From the NCBI RefSeq assembly GCF_030272615.1, contig NC_081410.1:145570349-145634348 (forward strand): a stretch of 64,000 bases of DNA. The letters run 5' to 3'. Below the pieces are notes generated by a model. It had not been told where the DNA came from. It made no database searches and was given only the letters and a program-made list of their open reading frames with translations. Below, piece by piece: positions 54,931 to 64,000 of the stretch (positions are counted from its first letter, which is position 1; the number at the start of each line of letters is the position of its first letter). Source of the stretch: Cryptomeria japonica. Taxonomy: Eukaryota > Streptophyta > Pinopsida > Cupressales > Cupressaceae. A program made the translations under genes and the position numbers.

Positions 54931-57054
54931 TGAAGCTTCAGTGACAAGAGGCCTCGATCGCTTAGGGATGATGGTGGAAGTGATGCTCCCTCAAGAGAGC
55001 TGTTGGAGCTCAAGAGGTCTCTTGAAAAGACAAGGGATGAGGAGAAGATGGGCCGTGATGTATAAAAGAGGACTCGAGAGAGATCATGTGGGGAGGATGT
55101 ACATGCCATGGATACAATAGATGATGGACTAGGATTGGGCATGTTGATTGATGCCATTGGAATGACTAGATGATAAGATTCTAGATTGCATGGATGTATA
55201 TGTAAGATAATGAAATTGTGCAAGGATGTAAAGCAACAAGATGACTCATGATTAGGATGATGGATGAGTGAGGATGAGTAATAAGGTGAATGATGAAAAC
55301 ATTCTGTCATACCATCTTCATTTGAAAGGAGCAACCATTATTTGTTTTAGCACTTAGCATTATGCACCATGATATAAGGGATCATAAGTGGTTTTGTAGG
55401 ACATTATTGAAGACTTTGTTTATTGACATTTGCTATTTTTGTGTGCTTTGTCTTTTTTGTTTATGCACACATTGAAATTGAGTTAAAATTCACCTTCACA
55501 CTTCGATTCAGGTTAAAATTTATGTGTCTTTAAAACCCCTAGCATACTTATGTATGATCTCCTCTTGCATCATAGGGTGACCTTGAGGACTAAAAATAAG
55601 TGTTGCCTTGTTTTTCTTTTTAGGGGGCTTGCTTGGGGATTTCATCACCTCAAGGTACGACTTCAACTCCAATATTCCGATGGAGTAGAAATAGCGAGGG
55701 TGAATCGAAAGACACGCCTCTTTGGAAGTTGTGCTTTTGTCATTTAGGCTATAAGCCCCTAAGAACTAATACCTTGGGGAAGTGAATTAGAAGCGTGACT
55801 TACCCCTTCTCTCAACTATTTGACTTTTTAACACTTTTAAATCCACAGATTTAGGCCTCATGTGCCCTTGTGGTATATATAGGATATCTTAGAGAAGCCT
55901 CGTAAAGTGTAGGCTAAGACCTTTCAATTGCTTTTCTTTATGGTGCACTATTGTTGGGGAGGTAAAGTGCTCACATTGTGTCTCCTTGTGGTGAGATAGA
56001 CCTTACTTTGGGCAAGGCTAGTCCTTCAATGTAAGGGCTGTATGGTGGTCCATGATCTTGCATTCCCTAGCTATCCATTTCATGTGGTACATGGCACTAA
56101 TGGGACAAATGTCACCATTCTTCTAGAGTGGGGACAAATGTTAGCATTATGAGTCTACAAGGAATAACACACCTTTTATTGAATAATTCTAGGCTGCTTG
56201 TTGTGTCTTTTGGTTTGTATGTTGTATATACCAAGTACTTGTTTGAAAGCCTTTTAAACTAAGTTTGAGTCAAGTCCAATTTGAAGTCTCTTTGCTTGTT
56301 TGAAAACGCATTGCCCATTGATATACTTCAAACATAAATGTTGAAGTCAAACTTAGGATAACCATCACTTAGTGCAAAACCTATTTAGCTTTGGTCATCA
56401 TCAAAACCCTAGCCCAACACAATCAAATACCTTGTTCAAATCAACCACATCCTTTGACCTTAATCCAATTTCCAAATTTTCACTCACCATCACATTTGTT
56501 ATAACCCTAGTCACCTTTGAGTCACATTTAAGAAAACATTAGGATACCTTGATCATTACACCATCCTCATTCACATCATCTTTATAATTTATACCCATCA
56601 TCATTCAAATCTATTCTTGGTCATAGCTGAACATTTCACCTTTGGATCTCTTAATCAGCTTATCATCTTTGTGCAACCATTGGGACCTTTAATCATCCTA
56701 AGGCCCATTGTCAGTTCTTGGAAATTCTACACCAATCCGTAGGTTCCAAAATCAAATCATAATCAATCCATCTGTAAGATCCAAGTGTGTAGCCTAAACT
56801 TTAATCCAAGCTTATCAAACCTAATCCACATAGTCTATATGGTTACTTTTTCACATCGTCGGTATCATCCCATTATCCAATCAAATCATCCAAACAAGTT
56901 CATTCCAAGTCATCCACCTTTAAGATTATCCTTCATTATTAGGATTTGACGCTCTTTTGAATAGTCACCAAGTCCTCCATACCCATTCTTTTCCACATCC
57001 AATTTAGAACCAAGACCAATGCCCCCTAACACATGAAGCACTAGACATGAAAAG
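54931..57054. other. Interval without supported genes; probable leader of element H
   Basis: Short frames only. Stretches such as CAAAACCCTAGCCCAACAC near 56401 resemble LTR/leader DNA of Ty3 elements. No terminal repeat pair was found. Confidence 0.4.
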
Positions 57055-58107
57055 GTGGAAGAAAATCCCTTCCATAGTCAACCACTCATAGAAAGGTTCC
57101 CGTTGCTAGGAGAATCTTCTCATCACGATGGTAGTGAAACTAATGATGACAATCCCAATCAACCTGAATACACTGTTGATCCTTATCCCATCCAAGATTC
57201 CAAACAAGGGCATGATCTCATGGAGAAATGTATTGAAATAAACGAAGATGCCATCATTAGACAGGTTATTAGAAACAGGGGCAAAACTACTTCCCGGTAA
57301 TGACCTCTCTAATCTTGATCCCATCCAAGAACAAAATACAACTCATGACCCCATCGCACCTGCTAGAGGGCAACAACCTCTTACCATTAGAGGGAACCAT
57401 TTATATCAAGGGTCTATAATACCTAAAGTTTCCACTTCCATTTCTAATGATGTTCATGATCCTAATTCCATTAGTCAAACCACATCCACAATAAACATCC
57501 CACTTGGAACACAACCCACAACTACACTTACGGACCGCATCTCCATTTCCATTCTTAGTCCAAATATTTCCAATATCACTACTACCATGACTATACCACA
57601 TCTACAAAAGGTCAACTTTAATCATGTCAATCAACATCAAAATTCCAATTCATCTAATACCAATAATACACGACACCATCCATGCACCTCTCCACCACCA
57701 CCTAGTTCATCCTTTGATCAAGAATGGCAAGCCATGAAGGATGCCCTCAAGGGACTCTTAGGAGGCACTATAAGAAATCCTATACCTTTGTAGAATTGTG
57801 TCCATAGCCCTTCGATCAATCAATATCACAAATCCCTTTTCCCACGTCTTTCAAAATCTTAAAATATGATAAATCTAAGGGGAAGGGAGATCCTCGAGAA
57901 CATGTCAAGGAATTTTTCATGGCTAGTCAAGAAGTTGCATACGAAGATACATACTTACAACACTTGCTCCCTTGTAGCTTAGGTGGGCAAGCACTTGAAT
58001 GGTTCTTGCATCAACCTAAGAAGTCCATCACATCCTTTGCTGACTTAGTTGAAAAATTTGTCAAACACTTATCCTACAACATGGAGCATGAGTTCACCAT
58101 GATGGTG
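57055..58107 (+). pseudogene. Element H: Ty3 gag, N-terminal part (broken)
   Basis: The frame from 57055 changes near 57290 and again near 57793. A Ser/Thr/Asn/Pro-rich arm is followed by gag-domain sequence (KSKGKGDPREHVKEFF; LPCSLGGQALEWFLHQP; SITSFADLVEKFVKHLSYN) up to 58107. There a chromovirus LTR begins. The frame is taken up again at about 63234. Confidence 0.75.
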
Positions 58108-59296
58108 TGATGTCCCCATCCTAGTCACGGTTTTAGAGTTGATGAGTTAGCTTATTTTCTGGACCCTCATAGGCTAACAGGGTATGGACAGAGGGCCATG
58201 GGAACAATGGATGGAGGATGATGTTCTTTAGTTCAGGGTTGGGTTCAGTTCAGGCTTCGTTTGAGTAGTTTTTGACTCCATTTGAGGGATTTGCTATTTA
58301 TAGCATTTGGGCTATTTATAGATGGGAAGTTGGTTATTTTTAGACAGGCCCTTGGTCACATGGGTTTTGGGAGCTTTATCTCTAGCTTCTAACGGTTCAT
58401 CTTTTGGAGTCATATTGAGAGAGATTAATTTTTCAGTGAATTATAGGCAATATTTAATTAATGACGTTTATTATAAAGTCACATTGACTTTTTAATAAAA
58501 TATTTCACTTAAATTTATTTAAGTGACTTATTATTTTTCTCCATTGTTGGGCGCCTATATTAAAAGTGCTTTAACACTTAATGATATTTTTCAAACCCTA
58601 AAATCAACCCTAGTTAAAAATCGTGGATTTTTGCATAAAGCTGCCCCCTTGAGAAATCAAACTCATTAATTTGTTGATCATTTGATATCTCTTCCTCTGT
58701 GGGTTTTGGAGCTTGAGGGTTTCAGACTGGATTCTTCGTTGGAGAACGTCTATTCTTTAGTGCATGGTAATGGTGAGACTGTGAAAGATCAGTTGAATTG
58801 TTGCAGCTGTGGTTGGCTTCATTCAGAAGTCAAATTGGTGATGATTGCAGGCAGATTTGGCTTCTTACAGGGCAGATCTGTTGTAGGTTTTCTTATTTAT
58901 TGTTATTGCTGTTAATTTTCTGTGGTTTGGAGGCCTCGTTTCCCAAACACACAGCTTGCTCATTAAATTGGTGGCATCTTCTACTGCTTGGGCGTCTTAT
59001 TATTAAAATAAGAGCAGATCTGAATTGTTTCCTGAATAAAAATCAGAACTTTGTAAGTTGCTGATTTAATTTTTTCATTTCAATAAATTGGCTAAGGACC
59101 TACGGATATGCTTCTAAAATCTCCAATTTATTGTTTCAGCTGATTATTTCATGTATTATTTTCAATGTGTTGAAAATTAAGAAACCCCTTCTGCAACTTC
59201 TGTCTATTTCTGAAAGACCATCTTTAATAATAAAAAATACAAAAAGAATTACAAAATTACAGCAGGTTGAAGAATTGAACCAGCAAGGGTTCATCA
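58108..59296 (+). repeat. Element I 5' LTR
   Basis: It begins TGATGTCCCCATCC and ends GGTTCATCA, four bases before TGGTATCAGAGC. CTATTTATAG near 58288 and 58310 are TATA-like. No second LTR exists in the window, so the left boundary rests on the break in gag at 58107. Confidence 0.7.
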
Positions 59297-59299
59297 TAG

Positions 59300-59311
59300 T
59301 GGTATCAGAGC
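59300..59311 (+). other. Element I primer binding site (initiator tRNA-Met)
   Basis: TGGTATCAGAGC, followed by TTTGATC, in the usual place after the LTR. Confidence 0.8.
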
Positions 59312-59447
59312 TTTGATCCTGCCATCCTGGAGGGTTAGGGGATTTTATATGCATCACCAACAGTTTGGGCGCCACAGGTTTTATACCCGTAGGAGATTTA
59401 GTTCTCAGAGAAACCAATTTCATTTTGGTCAGAACCAAATTGAAATT

Positions 59448-60949
59448 ATGGGTGATAGGAATGAAGAAGCCACCATAAACACTACACAGAATGATGACAA
59501 CGAGGCAAGGGAGGTCATGAGAGGTATAGCATTTGGACAACAACACGTAGCAACAATGTTGCAACCGCTGACCATCGCCATACAACAACTTTCAATACCT
59601 AAAGGTAATGATCTGAATCAAGAAGAGAATGGCAGTATTGCTGGTCATTCCAGAGCTCGTGTGACTAACACACACACATATGACAGACCCACACGCCCCA
59701 CTTTTGTCAGAGCTGAACCTGAAGATGAGGTTGACTCCGAAGCTGGGGATGACAGGGGTTTTGGTGACAATATCTTGGCAATGCACGATGAGTGGGATAG
59801 ATTACCATAGAGAGTTCAAGATCACCTTAGCATTGATAGGTATATTAGTCAGAAGAGAGATCATAACAGGAATTGGAATAATCAGAAACCTTGGAACAAA
59901 ACTAATAATCTCAAGTATGCAATCAACAAGTGCACACTTTCAACTTTTGATGGCAGCGGTAGAGTTACAGCTAGAGCTTGGATTAACAAATTGGATACTT
60001 TCTTGAACCTACGTCTTAGGTCAGAAGAAGATGCCATTAAGTTTGCAGCTTTGCATTTGGAATGAGTAGCCCATGATTGGTGGCACCATGGGATGGTGAC
60101 TTTGCATCACGACCTTATTACTACATACCAAGAATTCACTGACAGATTGGTTGAGCGTTTTGATAAAAGAGATCTAGAGTTGTATTTCAGGGATCTAGCC
60201 CAGCTGAAACAAATTGGCAGCTTGGAATCTTACATTAGTGAATTTCAAAAGCTTTCAGTTATGGTAACTAACATCTCAGAGAGAAGGCTGGTCATTCTTT
60301 TTGTTGAAGGTGATTATGAGCCTATGACGGGTTGGATTAAGGCTTTTGATCCCCCTACCTTGCAAGAAGCCATGAGGAAGGCACGTAGCATGGAACTTAC
60401 CGCTCCTCGTAGTAAGTTCACTCCAAACAACTCCAAACTGTCCTCATCATTTATTGACAGCAAGTCTGATCCAAAGAAATCAGAGAATGTGGATCAAGGG
60501 AAGAAGTTTGCAGCACCTTTGGACAGGGAAACACTTAATGATTTGCATAGAAGGAAGCTGTGTTTTCATTGTAAGGGCCCTTATGATCAAAACTATGATT
60601 GTTCCCTCAAGCCTAAGGGTCAAAATAGGAATATGGAGTGGTTTTATGAGGGAGAAAACATGACTGATAACACCGGCCAGCAAGCTGATCAAGATGATTT
60701 AGAGACTGAAAATTCAGAGAAGGGAGTTGAAAATGAAGTAGAATTTGATCTACGGAAAGCTCATATGTCTAGCATGCAAGGAGAAGGTTCTTTTAGGTTG
60801 CGTGGACTCTTGGCTGGTCAAAGAGTCATCTCTCTACTTGATACAGGTGCAACTCATAACTTCATAGATGCACGGTTGGTGGAGAAACGTGGGATTCAAT
60901 CTCAAGAGTTTGAAGGTATAAGGGTGAAAGTTGCTGATGTAATGTGCTG
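59448..60949 (+). pseudogene. Element I gag and protease (broken)
   Basis: ATG 59448 (M-G-D-R-N) is the likely start. The gag domain lies at about 59920-60400 (AWINKLDTFLNLR; RFDKRDLELYFRDLAQLKQ; ESYISEFQKLS). A zinc knuckle at about 60560 reads CFHCKGPYDQNYDC, with Asp where the family has His. The protease motif LLDTGATHNFID is intact near 60835. A TAG at 59808, a TGA near 60063 and a frameshift near 60940 break the frame. Confidence 0.8.
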
Positions 60950-63233
60950 ACTTGTGATAGATTGATTTCAGACTTACACATGAAATTCAATAATTATGAA
61001 TTCAAAGCTGACTTTTATGTGGTTAACATGGGAAACATGGATGTGGTCCTTGGCATGACGTGGCTTCATGCAATAGGTGAATTTACACTCAACCTTAGAG
61101 ATATGGAAATGAAATTCAAGGTTGATGGGATTGATCATGTTTTTAAAGCTATCAAGGCCAGCAACTTAAAATTAATCACTCTTAAAAGAATGGAGAGACT
61201 TATCAGACATAACATGGTGGATTGGGCAGCAGAATGTAAACTAATGCCTACTTATGAAGAGCAGCATAAAACACCTTACCATTCCAATATTTAGGAGCTT
61301 AAAGTTAAGCATACAAAGGTGTTTAGTGACATACCTCTTGGTAGGCCTCCTGATAGAGGCATAGAGCACATTATTGAGCTTTAAGAGGGCACCAAACCCA
61401 TCATGATTACACCTTACCGACACCCCAAGCGGTTGAAAGATGAAATTGAGAAAACCATCAAAGAACTTCTGGCAATGGGACACTTAGAATGTGCATTGAT
61501 TACTGTATGTTGAATAGAAGGACTATAAAGAACAAGTATCCCATTCCTCGCATCGATGAGTTGTTAGATGAGCTTCACGGAGCTTGTTATTTCTCTAAGA
61601 TTGACTTGAGGATAGGTTATCATCAGATCAGTGTCAGGGAGCAGGATATTGAGAAGACTGCATTCAAATGTCATTGTGGACGCTATGAGTTTTTGGTTAT
61701 GCCTTTTGGGTTAACCAACATACCAGCCACCTTTCAGTCCACTATGAACAGGGTCTTCCAGTCTCAGTTGAGGAGATTTGTTCTGGTGTTCTTTGATGAC
61801 ATTTTGGTTTACAGTAAAACTTGGGAGGAGCACCTGGTTCACTTGGATACTGTTTTAGGCATACTTGATAGGGATTCCTTTTACGCCAAGGAGTCCAAGT
61901 GTGCATTGGGAATGGCAGAACTTTTGTATTTGGGTCACATAATCAGCAGAAAGGGAGTTCACATGGATCTTGATAAGGTTCGTGCCATTGTTGATTGGCT
62001 TACGCTTGAGATCTTGACACAACTCAGGGGATTTGTTGGTTTATGTGCCTTCTACCGTCGGTTTGTTAGTGGTTTTTCACGGCATGCCGCACCACTTACT
62101 GATTTGACAAAGAAGGGTGCATTTGTTTGGACACCTCTAGCACAGGAGTGTTTTGAGAAGTTCAAGCAATTGATGACTGCATGTCCAGTTCTTGCTATAC
62201 CCGATTTCACCAAACCTTTTGAGCTTCATTGTGATGCATGTGGAGAAGGTATTGGTGCAATGATTATGTAGGATCTTCATCCTATAGTTTATGAGAGCAA
62301 GAAGCTTAGGGGTCCGGAGAGGAGCTATAGTATTTATGATATGGAAATGTTGGCCATCATGCATGCAATGACTAAGTTCAGGCAATATTTAGTTGGCAGC
62401 AAGTTTTTTGTCAAAACTGATCATAATAGCTTGAAGCATTTACTTGGACAGTGGGATCTAAATGAGCGTCAACAGAAGTGGGTCAGCAAGTTACAGTCTT
62501 ATGATTTTGACATCTCATATGTCAAAGGGACTTAGAACATTGTTGTTGATGCCTTATCTCGCCGTCCCCATTTGAGCTCCTTGGCAGTTGTTTCCGAGGA
62601 TTGGAAACACTTGATTATAGCAGAGTATGCCAAGAATCCATGGGCCTCTGGTATTATTGATGGGACAATACAGGACAATAGGTACTCTCTTGCGAATGAT
62701 CTCATCATTTACAAAGAGAGGATATTTCTAGTCCCAGGTTCTGAGGTGAAGTGCATAGTATTGAGGACTTTTCATGATTCACCTATGGTTGGACATCTTG
62801 GTTACTTTAAGACCTATAGGCAGGTATGGGAGAGATTCTCTTGGAAGGTTCTCAAGTCTGATGTTCTTCGGTACGTCAGAGAGTGTTCTGTTTGCCAGCA
62901 GAACAAGCAGGAGCACAACTTTCTTGCAAGGTTACTTCGGCCGCTTCCTATTCCTGACAGGAAGTGGGAATACTTGTCTATGGACTTCATCACGAGCTTG
63001 CCTAAAGCCCAGGGTGGTGACAACATTTATGTGGTGGTTAATCGGTTTACTAAGTATGCACATTTCTTTCCGATCACGACTACTTATTTAGCTGCTCAGG
63101 TGGCTGATATTTTCTTTCGTGAGGTATTCAGATTGCATGGTTTGCCTCAGAGTATTGTCAGTGATAGGGACAACAGGTTCATGGGTCACTTCTGATAGGA
63201 GTTATTCAGACTTTGCGGGACAGAGCTTCACCT
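60944..63233 (+). pseudogene. Element I reverse transcriptase, RNase H and partial integrase (broken)
   Basis: Protease end (VVLGMTWLHAIG) at about 61045. Reverse transcriptase at about 61400-61960 includes YFSKIDLRIGYHQI, MPFGLT and FFDDILVYSK, but lacks the segment before CIDY: MGHLE runs straight into it near 61487, a deletion of some 20 residues plus a frame change. RNase H at about 62215-62560 (FELHCDACGEGIGA, KTDHNSLKHLL, VVDALSR). Integrase zinc finger (H-H-C-C, 62775-62910) and core with MDFITSLP and SDRDNRF to 63190; the catalytic Glu is beyond the break. Stops lie at 61294, 61383, 62269, 62533 and 63194. Confidence 0.85.
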
Positions 63234-63672
63234 AGTAGGTTTTTATGGTCCATACCAAAAAAAATAGTCCATATCTTTGTCACAAATCTCAATCCGGAAT
63301 TGGTCTTCCATTTTTAAGTTCAGCGTGTCTCTTCTTTTGATGCACTTAATGAAAGAGGTATTCAAACTGAAAAATTGCCAAAGGGGTTATTAAACTTTAC
63401 CCTAAGGATCAAAGCCAAGACAAATTCAAAGGTAAGTCCAAATTCTTTAGCAAAAAGTGAATACAGTTGGAGATGGGGTTATTGATTCGAAACATATCCA
63501 AAATGTCCAACATATCTCATCCATCGTCATACCATCTATAACCCCTAAACCAGAATGAAAAAGAAAACAATTTACACCTTTAGGGGAACCCATTGAGGCA
63601 GTCTTTTGTCAACTCGTCAAGGCTAACAAGATAGCGTTCCCACTTACCAAGCCTCTAGATGATCATCAATGA
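63234..63672 (+). pseudogene. Element H gag, C-terminal part (broken)
   Basis: Readable pieces are IVHIFVTNLNPELVFHF (about 63260-63310), VSSFDALNERGIQTEKL, then in another frame GVIKLYPKDQSQDKFKGKSK, and near 63568 FTPLGEPIEAVFCQLVKANK. The same succession (TFKDAIEKGLATEKVLIEKG, GVIKIF, GEPLESDFRKLVANKV) occurs in the gag of element E. This identifies the stretch as gag and supports joining it to 57055-58107. Confidence 0.65.
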
Positions 63673-63675
63673 AAA

Positions 63676-64000
63676 TGTAATGTCCCCTATTTATAAAGTG
63701 CCTTAAAATACATTAATTACGGTTTTCAGTTCTTAGGTTAAGGGTTTAGGGAAATACCTTAGCCTCTGCTGTAATCAACCAGAGAAAAACAAGGTCAGAA
63801 AGATACTACCAATTACATAAAGAAATGGTCATATAAACGACTATATACAAAAATAACTAAGCATAAAAGAGATTCAGAATCAGGGATAGAAACATAATCT
63901 TATGATTGAGACAACCTCAACACCATGTGCTATTATGCAGGGTTGATAGGGTGTCTTGATTAAATGTTCAAGCATAATCATGTAGGGTGTCTTATACGAC
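63676..64000 (+). repeat. Possible LTR start, cut by the window end
   Basis: The gag frame of element H breaks off at about 63672 and TGTAATGTCCCCTATTTATA begins. This resembles the TGATGTCCCC start of the element I LTR. The right end is outside the window, so the call is tentative. Confidence 0.4.

Larger units (their letters stand above)
58108..63233 (+). mobile_element. Element I: chromovirus-like Ty3 element, truncated at its 3' side
   Basis: The 5' LTR (58108-59296) is followed by an initiator-Met primer site, gag, protease, reverse transcriptase, RNase H and integrase in Ty3 order. It stops within the integrase core at about 63233, where gag sequence of element H resumes. The integrase end and 3' LTR are missing. 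A deletion removed them together with a short piece of host gag. Confidence 0.85.

Noticed and set aside
54866-55334. Frames of 84 and 141 codons on opposite strands
   Set aside because: Mutually overlapping shadows without domain motifs, beside the decayed element F gag.

Overview
This window is nuclear DNA of a land plant with a large, repeat-rich genome. A gymnosperm (conifer-like) source is my best guess; the sequence does not prove it. Almost everything is LTR retrotransposon, nested and mostly decayed. The only convincing host gene is a first exon at 40285-40659 that resembles the chloroplast outer envelope pore protein OEP37. No rRNA, CRISPR or bacterial-type operon is present; one decayed tRNA-Arg-like sequence is.

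Layout. (A1) 1-13356: first copy of a family called element A here, split by a degenerate Ty1/Copia element (B, 3758-10397). 13357-14871: spacer with a tRNA-Arg pseudogene and GTTCAA-rich DNA. (C) 14872-22705: a complete LTR element with a perfect 5-bp target duplication and one intact 1126-codon gag-protease frame, but no reverse transcriptase or integrase. (D) 23496-26215, minus strand: a truncated relative of C. (E) 27152-38685, minus strand: a Ty3/Tat-type element with gag, protease and only the end of pol, carrying an antisense plant mobile domain (PMD) gene. 38686-42629: host gene exon 1, its intron start and tandem repeats. (F) 42630-43050 and 54732-54930, minus strand: a decayed Ty3 gag-protease fragment split by (A2) 43051-54731, the second element A copy, whose 5' LTR is itself split by (G) 43788-47880, a 4.1-kb solo-LTR-like insertion. 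(H) 57055-58107 and 63234-63672: a Ty3 gag split by (I) 58108-63233, a truncated chromovirus. A further LTR-like start lies at 63676.

The most unusual item is element A. Both copies have the same two-gene plan: ORF1 (long coiled coil plus four CCHC zinc knuckles) and a roughly 1100-codon ORF2 that matches no pol domain I know, with a Lys/Glu repeat and a coiled-coil tail. Element A shares its initiator-Met primer site, a 20-bp block before the 3' LTR, multiple polypurine tracts and its LTR-end pattern with Copia element B. It therefore looks like a gag-bearing, pol-less parasite of Sirevirus-like Copia elements with a novel accessory protein.

Several stop codons in A and B are CAG-to-TAG changes, as expected from deamination of methylated CHG cytosines. 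The nesting gives a relative order of events: F, then A2, then G; A1, then B; H, then I. If the host gene continues to the right, its first intron holds more than 23 kb of these elements.
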